A stretch of DNA of 35,000 nt from Pirellulaceae bacterium (GTDB taxonomy: Bacteria > Planctomycetota > Planctomycetia > Pirellulales > Pirellulaceae): positions 1 through 35,000 of the forward strand of contig JAGYIQ010000008.1 in NCBI GenBank assembly GCA_018402565.1, read 5' to 3'. This document shows, one piece after another, positions 1-7,226 of the stretch (position 1 is the first letter of the stretch; each line of letters begins with the position of its first letter). The notes beneath the pieces were generated by a model that saw nothing but the letters and a program-made list of their open reading frames with translations, searched no databases and had not been told where the DNA came from. The position numbers and the translations under genes were made by a program.

Positions 1-390
1 GTCGATATCCAATGCTTTAGGGATAGCAACGGGCGACTTCGTAACGCAAATGGTACATTTGCGCCAGACGGTGGTCGTTCAATGAGGGCGCGCAGTGGCC
101 GACATGGAAACTCGGATGCAAATACTGATGCACAATACAATTACATCATAAGAAACCCCGATGGGATGGCTAGGAAGACTAGTATTGGAGCTCAAGGCGA
201 CAACTATTACCGACTAAGGAGTCAACTGGGACCAGGTGACACTTTTGAAATTGCCGATTTACACCCATCCCAGCCAGATGCGAGAGCATTTGCCAAAAAG
301 CGTGAGCAGGAGTTGACGAATTTGTTAAGCTTGTTTCGCCATCCCATGGATTTGCAGGACCGCCCCAAGCCGCAAAGAAGAAAGCGATGA
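1..390 (+). CDS. C-terminal end of an Rhs/polymorphic-toxin-like protein (5' truncated by window edge)
   Basis: The frame is open from base 1 to a TGA at 388-390, giving 129 codons, so the gene begins outside the window. The first visible residues include RDSNGRLRNANGTFAPDGG, a Gly/Asn/Arg-rich junction of the kind seen just before variable toxin domains in Rhs and other polymorphic toxins. The remaining ~100 residues would be the toxin module. They include a segment AFAKKREQELTNLL that loosely resembles the C-terminal helix of GIY-YIG nucleases, but no GIY-YIG core is clear, so the activity is unassigned. The stop overlaps the next gene's start as ATGA, the arrangement expected for a toxin and its immunity gene. 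Base composition is AT-richer than the housekeeping genes further on. Toxin role is inferred from junction motif plus neighbour. Confidence 0.6.
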   Translation, partial: VDIQCFRDSNGRLRNANGTFAPDGGRSMRARSGRHGNSDANTDAQYNYIIRNPDGMARKTSIGAQGDNYYRLRSQLGPGDTFEIADLHPSQPDARAFAKKREQELTNLLSLFRHPMDLQDRPKPQRRKR

Positions 391-863
391 TTCGGAGGCT
401 ATATCGATTCAATGAGAAAAAAAAGTGCCTTTTCTATGATGAAGCTTGGATTTCAAACGATCAAGTTATCGAGCATGTTGGCCAGGTCGGTAAACCGGGT
501 AGAACTGTTATTCATTCCCTGAATCCGTCCTTATCGTTAGAAGCAAACTTGGAAGCAGTGCTTTTACCCGCAAGAAATGGTGGATTTTCAGAGATACCCA
601 GGAGCGAACTATTGCCGCTTACAATCGAATACCATCCAGACGAACTATCAGAGGAGGTATTAGCAAAGCGTCATGAAATAGAAGAACGGATTAATGAAAT
701 GTTAGGCTGGCTAGGGCTAGGGTTTTGCGATGGTGGTAGTATCGGAGACGGTTCTATGGAAGTGTTTTGCCTAGTCGTCGATTTTGATATTGCTCGAAAT
801 TCGATTGTTAAGGATCTTTTGAACACTCGATTTGACGACTACTATCGAATATTCAAAGGCTAG
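387..863 (+). CDS. Probable immunity protein for the upstream toxin
   Basis: A 158-residue soluble protein with no signal peptide or membrane segment. Its ATG overlaps the stop of the upstream toxin-like gene (ATGA), implying translational coupling. The C-terminal third carries a Gly/Asp patch, CDGGSIGDGSMEVFCLVVDF, followed by an alternating hydrophobic strand and an acidic-aromatic tail (DDYYRIFKG). From memory, proteins with a similar patch occur beside Rhs-type toxin tips and are annotated as immunity or hypothetical proteins. That family resemblance is recalled, not tested. Codon use is AT-rich, matching its neighbour and unlike the genes from 3 kb onward, which suggests the pair was acquired together. 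An ordinary hypothetical protein cannot be ruled out. Confidence 0.6.
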   Translation: MIRRLYRFNEKKKCLFYDEAWISNDQVIEHVGQVGKPGRTVIHSLNPSLSLEANLEAVLLPARNGGFSEIPRSELLPLTIEYHPDELSEEVLAKRHEIEERINEMLGWLGLGFCDGGSIGDGSMEVFCLVVDFDIARNSIVKDLLNTRFDDYYRIFKG

Positions 864-951
864 AAGCAAGGCGGTAGAAAGTTGGAATGCATTTACAGAA
901 ACACCAACCTTTTTTCTGAAAATTCGCTTGGGTTCGGCAATCTTTTTACTG

Positions 952-1256
952 TTAATTTTTGAACGTGAGGTAGCTCATTGGTGTAGTTTCCCACTCGGTG
1001 CCGAGCTCCCCGCGAGTACAGCGGTGGCCAGTCGGTGTAGCGTTGCCTCGCTGGGGAACAGGGTTGCCATCTGAGTTCGTCGCTTCAGCTCCCGGTCCTG
1101 TCGTTCCAGCATGTTGGTATTTCGCATTCGCTTGCGATGGCCGTCGGGTAGGCTGTAGACGCTCAGGCCGTCCGTGACATTTCCCTCGACCCATTGGAGC
1201 AACTTGCGGTGGCCGATTAGCCATCTCCGGAAAATGATCCAACTCGGCCGATTCAA
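952..1256 (-). pseudogene. IS256 (Mutator)-family transposase remnant, C-terminal part, frameshifted
   Basis: The minus strand reads RMRNTNMLERQDRELKRRT followed by LFPSEATLHRLATAVL. This is the C-terminal signature of IS256-family DDE transposases (usual form: R.NTN.LER.N.E.KRRT...FPNE.S..RL..A.L). After about position 1008 the family ending continues only in the adjacent frame, as ELGTEWETTPMSYL, so a frameshift is present. The catalytic DDE core, the N-terminal part and the element ends are missing, so this is a dead fragment. A short separate minus-strand reading at about 1267-1365 (ending YFRKSESFQHSR, then stop) may be debris of another gene. The remnant lies just downstream of the toxin/immunity pair in the same AT-richer island. 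Confidence 0.85.
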
Positions 1257-1557
1257 CCACCGCTCCCTATCGGGAGTGCTGGAAGGACTCTGACTTGCGA
1301 AAGTACGGCAACTGCTTATAAACGTCGGTCAGCCACGCATACGACTTGGCATACTCGTAAAGTCACACATTTTTTTTGCAGGCTCTGCAAACTGCAACCC
1401 ACGCGGCTGCCGGCTGCCCTAATCGTAGTCCTGAGCTCCGATTCGAGATATGTCGTGCGAGGCATGCCATGAGTACATAGGCAGTTCTTGTGAGCGATAC
1501 CGCTGGTTTAAAATCTGGAATTTAGAATTGGAATCTGTGGGTGAAGGGCCCCTCCGT

Positions 1558-1740
1558 ATGAACAACAAGGAGCGGCAATTGTGGCCCCTTGATCCGGCCA
1601 CGAGACGACGCCCCACCCGCCGCCTGATGCTGGCGGTGTGACCAAGGGGCAATAGGTAGTCGGTCAGTCAGCGCTCCGCCGGGACAAGCCCGAGCGGTGG
1701 CGATGTGACCAAGGGGCCACGAGCCTTCATTTTGTTTGGT
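1558..1740. repeat. Dispersed CCAAGGGG-core repeat, left locus (one inverted, two direct copies)
   Basis: Direct copies of the core GTGACCAAGGGGC begin at 1638 and 1705. An inverted, diverged copy lies at about 1558-1597. Before the 1705 copy is a stem-loop, CGGG-ACAAG-CCCG (about 1680-1692), with flanking CCGC/GCGG pairing and a bulged A. The same layout recurs in the array at 27.1 kb and at 34.9 kb. It looks like a genome-wide intergenic repeat; function is unknown. Confidence 0.8.
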
Positions 1741-1808
1741 TTTTGGGCTCTGGTAGCTGTCAGTTGCCGCTACGCGGGGCAGAGCCACGACGCTTGCTTG
1801 GGTTTCAG

Positions 1809-1934
1809 AGTCGCGAAGCGACGACAGCATGTAGCTGCGGGTGTCAACCCGCAGTCACATTGTAGCTGCGGGTGTCAACCCGCAGGCACGTGCCCCCAGA
1901 GAACAAAGTCGCGAAGCGACGGCAGGATTTTCAC
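1809..1934 (+). repeat. REP-like repeat unit, left flank of Y1 transposase
   Basis: The unit consists of a near-palindrome GTCGCGAAGCGAC, then TGTAGCTGCGGGTGTCAACC plus CGCA (itself an inverted repeat, TGCGGGT...ACCCGCA), then TCACGTGCCCCC-like sequence and a second GTCGCGAAGCGAC ending in GGCAGGATTTTC. On this side the central block is present twice (1830-1853 and 1861-1885). The same unit sits on the other side of the transposase in the same orientation, as expected for REP sequences mobilised by a Y1 (RAYT-like) transposase. Confidence 0.8.
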
Positions 1935-2045
1935 GCTCAAATCACGCCCAACGGCACCAAAACGACGTGTATAATTCATCGCCCGACTATTGTGGGCGTG
2001 TAATACGCATATTTCTTCGTGCATCGAAAAACGGAGGTAAAGACA

Positions 2046-2510
2046 ATGGGTTCATTTCATCAACTGACGTATCACATTGTATTTGGCACCAAATATCGAA
2101 AACCTTGGATCACTGCTGACTCGCAGCCACGGCTCTACGAATACATCGGGGGAATTATTCGGGGGATGAAAGGGCACATCATCGAAGTTGGCGGTGTTGC
2201 AGATCACGTGCATATCCTAGCCAATCTATCACCAACAATAGCGGTTTCCGATGCCATTCGCACCATCAAAGCTAATTCCTCCAAGTGGATTCATGATGAA
2301 AAATTGCTCTCCGCGGCGTTCGCATGGCAAAAAGGATACGGTGCCTTCAGCGTTAGCTATTCGCAGGTCCCGAAGGTTCAGAAATACGTCCAGAATCAGG
2401 AGGCTCATCATCGCAAGTTGAGTTTTGCAGAAGAGTATATGGAGCTACTAACTCGACATGGAATTGACTTCAAGCGAGAATTCCTATTCGAGGACGAATT
2501 CCATGGTTAG
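2046..2510 (+). CDS. tnpA: IS200-like Y1 (HUH) transposase, possibly REP-associated
   Basis: A 154-residue single-domain tyrosine transposase. It begins MGSFHQLTYHIVFGTKYRKP, the typical IS200 N-terminal strand. The metal-binding HUH motif is H54-V55-H56 in VADHVHIL, and the likely nucleophile is Y114 in QKYVQNQEAHH, where the family usually has YIENQEEHH. The start at 2046 is chosen over an upstream in-frame ATG (2019) because GGAGG at 2033-2037 lies 8 bases before it and the family begins here. The protein appears full length with all catalytic residues present. Members cut and rejoin single-stranded DNA at hairpin ends and need no TnpB, and none is present. Matching REP-like units on both sides suggest a domesticated RAYT role or an IS200 copy inserted among REPs. 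Confidence 0.93.
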   Translation: MGSFHQLTYHIVFGTKYRKPWITADSQPRLYEYIGGIIRGMKGHIIEVGGVADHVHILANLSPTIAVSDAIRTIKANSSKWIHDEKLLSAAFAWQKGYGAFSVSYSQVPKVQKYVQNQEAHHRKLSFAEEYMELLTRHGIDFKREFLFEDEFHG

Positions 2511-2641
2511 ATGGTTTGAAATATTCGAATGTCAGTAGCTCTGTCGCCCCATTCGGGGCTAATGCAAACCCGGGCGACACCCCAACCGACGGTTGACACC
2601 GTCGGCTACGCGCCGCCACGGCTCCGCCGTTAAAAACCGGG

Positions 2642-2737
2642 CAAAGTCGCGAAGCGACGGCAGCGTGTAGCTGCGGGTGTCAACCCGCAGTCACGTGCCC
2701 CCGCGTGGTCAAAGTCGCGCAGCGATGACAGGATTTT
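2642..2737 (+). repeat. REP-like repeat unit, right flank of Y1 transposase
   Basis: Same order and orientation as the left flank: GTCGCGAAGCGAC at 2646-2658, the GTAGCTGCGGGTGTCAACCC block at 2667-2689, TCACGTGCCCCC, then a mutated palindrome (GTCGCGCAGCGATGAC) and GGATTTTCC. It has one copy of the central block where the left flank has two. The high identity between the flanks suggests recent spread or gene conversion. Confidence 0.8.
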
Positions 2738-2937
2738 CCAACTTGTGGCGAAACCGACTTGGGCGACGATACACCAACTCGCATCGCCTCGCGTTTTGAT
2801 CGTAAAATCACCGCTCCCATGACGATTTGCGCCCCTGTCGCCCCACAGACGCCACTATCGCCCCATTCGTTCCTAATTCAAACCGACCCGGCGTCCTACG
2901 CCGGCGGGTACCACAGTTGTGTTGCCCTACCTGAAAA

Positions 2938-2976
2938 AAGCAAAAAAACCACACCAGGCAAAATCGCTTGGTGTGG
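2938..2976 (-). terminator. Rho-independent terminator for the 3061-3549 gene
   Basis: On the minus strand the 8-bp stem CCACACCA/TGGTGTGG (2969-2976 with 2949-2956) encloses a 12-base loop and is followed directly by seven T residues (2948-2942), then more T-rich sequence. It lies about 85 bases beyond the stop of the minus-strand secreted-protein gene, so it most likely ends that transcript. Confidence 0.85.
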
Positions 2977-3060
2977 TTGGGGTCGATTGCGGATTCAGGT
3001 GTCGCGGTTAGGCCGGAGCCGCATCGCGGAGACACGACTCACGGGCGCGACCAAAAGGCG

Positions 3061-3549
3061 TTACCAAGGGGCGCGGACGCCGTAGAGACCGAATTGCCGA
3101 GTGTGGTGGGGCCAGTAAGGCGTCCAACGAGCACCGCCGGCTTGACCACCCGCGCCGCCGAACGATTGGTGCTGGAATTGGTGGTGGATCGGCGTGCTGG
3201 TCGTGCGGCCGACGCCCCATTGGTAGTCGCTCATGAAAGCGGCCGTCGGAGGCAGGACCACCGCGGTCGGGGTGCCGTACTTCCAATAGCTGTAGTCGCC
3301 GTGCCAAGGGTAACCTTGAGCCTGTTGGTAGTTCCATTGGTGCTGACGAGTCGCGTCGATCCCGGCTCGTCCGTACGCGTAGTGCGGGTTGGGATGGTAC
3401 GGGTCGCGGGCCGCGTTGACCAGGCTGCTGCGGAACGTGGGATACGCACCGTTGGAGAAGCAGGGGACGTCTTGGGCCGGTTCTTGAGCCGAGGCCAAGC
3501 CGGTGAAGCTCAAGCTCAAGGCCAAGGCCAGCAAAATTTTCTGGGACAT
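3061..3549 (-). CDS. Small secreted protein rich in Tyr, Pro, His and Gly
   Basis: A 162-residue protein with a clear signal peptide, MSQKILLALALSLSFTGLASA, and a likely cleavage after ASA before QEPAQD. The mature part is rich in aromatic, Pro, His and Gly residues (YHPNPHYAYG, HGDYSYWKYG, HHQFQHQSFGG) and has one Cys (PCFSNG). It has no recognisable enzyme domain. The start at 3549 is chosen because the signal peptide begins there; the upstream in-frame extension is not signal-like. The next gene on the same strand encodes a similar kind of protein, and a strong terminator follows this one. Such composition suggests an extracytoplasmic, perhaps surface or matrix, protein. That is inference, and the gene family is not recognised. 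Confidence 0.75.
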   Translation of the reverse strand: MSQKILLALALSLSFTGLASAQEPAQDVPCFSNGAYPTFRSSLVNAARDPYHPNPHYAYGRAGIDATRQHQWNYQQAQGYPWHGDYSYWKYGTPTAVVLPPTAAFMSDYQWGVGRTTSTPIHHQFQHQSFGGAGGQAGGARWTPYWPHHTRQFGLYGVRAPW

Positions 3550-3604
3550 GGGAAGGGTTCCGTCGAAGGACTTACAATTTGCCAGGGAATTCACAGGAGT
3601 GGGA

Positions 3605-3667
3605 CTGGGCCAGTGTCAGGCTGGGCCAGTGTCAGGCCAGCCCCCGTCAGGCTCCCACACGGGAGCC
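3605..3667. repeat. 16-bp tandem duplication and GC hairpin between the two secreted-protein genes
   Basis: CTGGGCCAGTGTCAGG occurs twice in direct tandem (3605-3620 and 3621-3636). It is followed by a perfect hairpin, GGCTCC-CACACG-GGAGCC (3650-3667). The hairpin lies just past the stop of the 3677-4204 gene on the minus strand and could stop transcription, but no T-run follows it. Confidence 0.5.
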
Positions 3668-3676
3668 CACGGGCAG

Positions 3677-4204
3677 TTATTGGCAGGTCGAGCAGGCCGC
3701 TGCGGGCGCCCCGTGGCCACCCAAACGTCCGCCGAAGTTGCCGCCGAACGGGCGATTCTGACCCGGCAAGCGGAAGGCATTGGCGCGGAATTGGCCCGGG
3801 TATGGCGTCACAAAGGTGCCGCCGTTCTGCCAGACAACCGTGGTCACGTTGTAAGCTTGGCCGTCACCGATCGGTTGGCCGCAACGGCCGTTGGCGCATG
3901 GATCTTGGTAGAAGCCACCGGGAGCACCGTACGGGGTGTAGTAGGTGCGGTTGTGCTCGTACATCATCTGGTGAGGCGCGAAGGGCTGGTAGGTGTAGAA
4001 CACATGCCCGGCGACTCGCGGGGTCGGGTGGGGCGCGGGATACATGGCAGCGGTGTGGGTACCGGGGCCGGTCGTGAACATGTTGTGGAACAACTGCGAC
4101 GATTGCTCGTCAGCCGATTGCACTTCGAACTGGGCTTGAACCTGGGTCGGACTGACGAACAGGGCCAGCAGGGTCGCTGCTGCGATGGGGATCAACCATT
4201 TCAT
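3677..4204 (-). CDS. Small secreted protein rich in Tyr, Pro, Gly and Asn
   Basis: A 175-residue protein starting MKWLIPIAAATLLALFV, with a signal peptide ending around VQA before QFEVQS. The start at 4204 is supported by that signal and by GGAG about 9 bases upstream. The mature protein has aromatic/Pro-rich segments (HVFYTYQPFAPHQMMYEHN, TYYTPYG), two Cys in a CANGRCG motif and two more near the end (ACSTCQ), so disulfides are possible. A Gly-rich stretch (FGGNFGGRLGGHGAPAAA) precedes the end. It resembles the 3061-3549 product in size and composition, though not obviously in sequence, and both are transcribed in the same direction. No domain is recognised. An exported or cell-surface location is inferred from the signal alone. 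Confidence 0.75.
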   Translation of the reverse strand: MKWLIPIAAATLLALFVSPTQVQAQFEVQSADEQSSQLFHNMFTTGPGTHTAAMYPAPHPTPRVAGHVFYTYQPFAPHQMMYEHNRTYYTPYGAPGGFYQDPCANGRCGQPIGDGQAYNVTTVVWQNGGTFVTPYPGQFRANAFRLPGQNRPFGGNFGGRLGGHGAPAAACSTCQ

Positions 4205-4575
4205 ACTAAGCACTCCATTGTAAGGCTTCGTTTTTTCGCACCGACGTCGGGCTCCATCCCACATCCGCCGTTTGTGAGATTGATTCGGAATTTGCCGAGC
4301 AGAAAGTGACTCGTTTAGCGATGATCCGGGGCGGTGTCGGACGGGGCCCTGGTGCAATCGCTACGGCTGGAAAAAACCGACTGGGACAAAACCGGAGTCT
4401 CTGTTAGAATCCGCCCAAACTGACTGGCTTGCCTGGCTTGAAGCCCCGGAAAACAGCGTCTCAACGGACGGTTCTGGGGCTGGTCGGGCATGGCCTTGCT
4501 TGTACCGGCAGGGGCTTGGAACGTCCGCTTTAGAGCGGCGCGTGGGCCTCCTGCCCGATCCCCTGGAGGTCCACA
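4205..4575. other. Divergent intergenic region between the secreted-protein gene and the topoisomerase gene
   Basis: This 371-bp gap must contain promoters in both directions. A TACAAT (minus strand, 4217-4222) and a TAGAAT (plus strand, about 4405-4410) are the only -10-like sites I see, and neither has a good -35. A minus-strand open frame crosses it only as an extension of the secreted-protein gene. No gene is apparent. Confidence 0.4.
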
Positions 4576-7023
4576 TTGGCCAAGAGTCGTTCGTCGTCGG
4601 GAAAAGGCAAGTCGTCCAAAAGCGACGCGCAGGAGGAATTCTCCTGGGATCTGGCTGAGGATTCGGTTGAAGCGATCACCCTGCGGGGGGCGGCCCAGAG
4701 CCGGTACCTCAATTACTCGCTGTCGGTGATCACCAGCCGGGCGTTGCCGGATGTCCGCGATGGCTTGAAGCCCGTGCAGCGGCGTATCCTGTACACGATG
4801 GACCAACAGAGCCTGTACCACACGACCAAGCCGCGCAAGTGTGCCAAGATCGTCGGTGAGGTCATGGGTAACTACCACCCGCACGGCGATAGCTCGATCT
4901 ACGAGGCCTTGGTGCGGATGGCCCAGCCCTTCTCGCTCCGCATGCCGTTGGTCGATGGCAGTGGCAATTTTGGCTCGATCGATGGCGATAACGCGGCCGC
5001 GATGCGTTACACGGAGTGTCGTCTGACCGCCATCGCCGGCGAAGTGCTGACGGATCTGAAGACGGTCACGGTGCATTTTAAGCCCAACTACGACGGGACG
5101 CGGCAAGAGCCGGTCGTGTTGCCCAGTCGCCTGCCCAACTTGCTGCTCAATGGGACGACTGGCATTGCGGTCGGCATGGCCACCAATATCCCGCCGCACA
5201 ACTTGGGCGAGATCTGCCGCGCCTTGCTCAAGTTGCTCAAGGACCCGGAGATCAAGGACTACCAATTGGTGGCCAACGATGCCGTGCAAGGGCCCGACTT
5301 CCCCACTGGCGGGCAGGTCATCAATACCAAGGAGGAGCTCCGCGAGATCTACCGCATCGGTCACGGTTCGCTGAAGATTCGCGGCACGATCGTCAACGGC
5401 CCGGAGTCCAAGACGCACAAGATCTTGCAGATCACCGCCATCCCCTATGGCGTCAACAAGACATTGCTGGTGGAGCGGATCGGCGAGATCATCTTTTCGG
5501 GCAAGATGCCGCTGATTCAAGAGGTCCGCGACCTGTCGACAGACGACATCCGCATCGACTTGCTGCTCAAGAAGGATGCCGACGAGGCCAAGGTGCTGGC
5601 CTACCTCTACAAAAATACGGCTCTCCAGACAAACTTCGGCGTCAACATGACGTGTTTGGTGCCGACGGAAAACCCTGCCGTCGGGGCCCCCGAGCGGTTG
5701 GGGTTGAAGGAGATGCTGTGGCACTTCTTGCACTTCCGCTTGGAGGTCGTCACCAAACGCCTGGAGAATGAACTGGCGGCCCTGGAGCGGCGTCTGCACA
5801 TCCTGGAGGGCTTCCTGGTTGTCTTTGATGCCCTGGACGAGATCATTCGCATCATTCGCAAGTCGGATGGCAAGGCGGACGCGGCCAAGAAGATCATGGC
5901 TCGGTTCCCTCAAGCCAACGGCGGCCTGGACGAAGAACAGACAGATGCGATCCTCGAGCTGAAACTCTACCGTTTGGCTCGTCTGGAAATCAATCTGATT
6001 CGCGAAGAAGTCGACGAAAAACGCAAACGGGCCAAAGCGATTCGCAAGTTGCTGCAAGAGGACACCAAAGATACGAATGCCTCGGGTCGCTGGAGCATTG
6101 TCCGCGAGGAGATCGAAGGCCTGCTGACGACGTACGGCTCGACCAACGAAGCCAAACGCCGCACGCAGATGCTGACCGTGGTGGACGAACCGGAGTTCAC
6201 TGCCGACGACTTCATCGTGGCCGAAGACTGCGCGATCCTGATCACCGCCGACGGCTGGGTCAAACGCCAAAAACAAATCACCGACCCCAGCAAAAGTCGG
6301 CTCCGCGAGGGCGATCGGGTGCTGGCTTGTGTGGCCGGCTCGACCCGCAGCGTCGTGGGCTTCTTCTCGTCGCTGGGCGTGTGCTACTCGGCTCGCATGG
6401 TCGACGTGCCACCCTCAACCGGCTACGGCGAACCCATCCAAAAGCTGTTCAAGCTCAAAGATGGCGAAAAGATTGTGGCCTGTTTGTCCTTCGACGAACG
6501 CTTGATCGGCGATATCGCCGAAAACCCAAAAAAGCCCGACCTCTGCCCGCCGGTGCATGGTCTGGCGGCCACCACCAACGGCTACTCCATGCGCTTCGGG
6601 CTGGCGACCTTTGCCGAGCCGTCCACCCGCAGCGGCCGACGATTCTGTCGCGTGGCCACCGGCAGCGAAGTGGTCAATGTCTTCCCCGTGGCGGGCACCG
6701 AGACGATCCTGGCCATTTCGGGGAGCTGCCGAGCCATGGTCTGTTCGGCCGAAGAGGTCAACTACCTCTCCGGCCCGGGCAAAGGCGTGTTGTTGATCAA
6801 ATTGGCCAAGGGCGACTCGCTGTTGGGTTTCAAGCCCAGCACGGGCGATCGCGACCTGATGGTTGTCGTCACCAATCGCGGAGCCAAGAAGACGATCTCG
6901 ACCGCCAAGTACCGGGTGACGTCCCGGGGGGGCCGTGGCATCGAGGTGCAGAAGAACGGCAAGATCGCCAGCGTCGTGTTGCCCGAACCCGGCGCGCCCC
7001 CGGTCCTGGACGACGAGGCTTAG
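4576..7023 (+). CDS. gyrA: Type IIA DNA topoisomerase subunit A (GyrA/ParC family)
   Basis: An 815-residue DNA breakage-reunion subunit that works with a GyrB/ParE partner not in this window. The start is TTG at 4576, with GGAGG at 4565-4569 six bases ahead. The quinolone-resistance region reads HPHGDSSIYEALVRMAQPFS, with S106 and E110 at the positions of E. coli GyrA Ser83 and Asp87. The catalytic tyrosine is Y145 in AAAMRYTECRL. An N-terminal winged-helix/tower domain (~35-480) is followed by a coiled region ending near residue 550 and a C-terminal beta-pinwheel-like region (~560-805). A canonical GyrA box (QRRGGKG) is not visible; the nearest match is TSRGGRGIEVQ near the end. It could therefore be ParC-like or a second GyrA paralog, and the symbol is provisional. 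Confidence 0.93.
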   Translation: MAKSRSSSGKGKSSKSDAQEEFSWDLAEDSVEAITLRGAAQSRYLNYSLSVITSRALPDVRDGLKPVQRRILYTMDQQSLYHTTKPRKCAKIVGEVMGNYHPHGDSSIYEALVRMAQPFSLRMPLVDGSGNFGSIDGDNAAAMRYTECRLTAIAGEVLTDLKTVTVHFKPNYDGTRQEPVVLPSRLPNLLLNGTTGIAVGMATNIPPHNLGEICRALLKLLKDPEIKDYQLVANDAVQGPDFPTGGQVINTKEELREIYRIGHGSLKIRGTIVNGPESKTHKILQITAIPYGVNKTLLVERIGEIIFSGKMPLIQEVRDLSTDDIRIDLLLKKDADEAKVLAYLYKNTALQTNFGVNMTCLVPTENPAVGAPERLGLKEMLWHFLHFRLEVVTKRLENELAALERRLHILEGFLVVFDALDEIIRIIRKSDGKADAAKKIMARFPQANGGLDEEQTDAILELKLYRLARLEINLIREEVDEKRKRAKAIRKLLQEDTKDTNASGRWSIVREEIEGLLTTYGSTNEAKRRTQMLTVVDEPEFTADDFIVAEDCAILITADGWVKRQKQITDPSKSRLREGDRVLACVAGSTRSVVGFFSSLGVCYSARMVDVPPSTGYGEPIQKLFKLKDGEKIVACLSFDERLIGDIAENPKKPDLCPPVHGLAATTNGYSMRFGLATFAEPSTRSGRRFCRVATGSEVVNVFPVAGTETILAISGSCRAMVCSAEEVNYLSGPGKGVLLIKLAKGDSLLGFKPSTGDRDLMVVVTNRGAKKTISTAKYRVTSRGGRGIEVQKNGKIASVVLPEPGAPPVLDDEA

Positions 7024-7226
7024 TGCTAGCATTCCGCTGGGAGCTTGTTCCGGTGTGGGGGTGTTTCCGCGGTTAAAGGTGGGCAACCGAACTTGTCACT
7101 GCAGGCCCCTGTTACCTAAGCTAAGGGGTGACTGCGGGGGGTGGCTGCCTGCGGCGAGCAGGTCGAAGCGAGTGAAAATGGATTCGCCCGCTGGCTCCAT
7201 CTCAAACTTTTGTTTCTCGAATTGGC

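Larger units (their letters stand above)
1257..2045. other. Gene-free stretch with repeat debris upstream of the Y1 transposase
   Basis: No convincing gene lies here. It holds an inverted and two direct copies of the dispersed CCAAGGGG-core repeat (about 1558-1740) and REP-like units with GTCGCGAAGCGAC palindromes (1809-1934). Between about 1940 and 2030 is an AT-richer leader to the transposase, with a small inverted repeat (GCGT/ACGC) near 1996-2009. Open frames on both strands run through the repeats and change nature from copy to copy, so they look fortuitous. Confidence 0.6.
2511..3060. other. Gene-free stretch downstream of the transposase: REP-like units and a terminator
   Basis: It contains a CGCCCCATTCGGGGC hairpin element near 2548-2570, a diverged relative of it near 2864-2885 (CGCCCCATTCGTTCC), the right REP-like unit (2642-2737), and the minus-strand terminator at 2938-2976. 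Open frames crossing it on both strands have no protein-like composition. I see no gene. Confidence 0.6.

Noticed and set aside
2968..4077. 369-codon plus-strand open frame
   Set aside because: It covers two minus-strand genes with signal peptides and a terminator. It has no protein-like domain.
4315..6276. 653-codon minus-strand open frame
   Set aside because: It lies antisense to the topoisomerase gene and has a composition expected from the reverse of GC-rich codons. No family motif is seen.
7096..7130. Inverted repeat CCCCT/AGGGG with outer GTCAC/GTGAC after the topoisomerase gene
   Set aside because: The stem is interrupted by an asymmetric loop and has no T-run, so it was not called a terminator.
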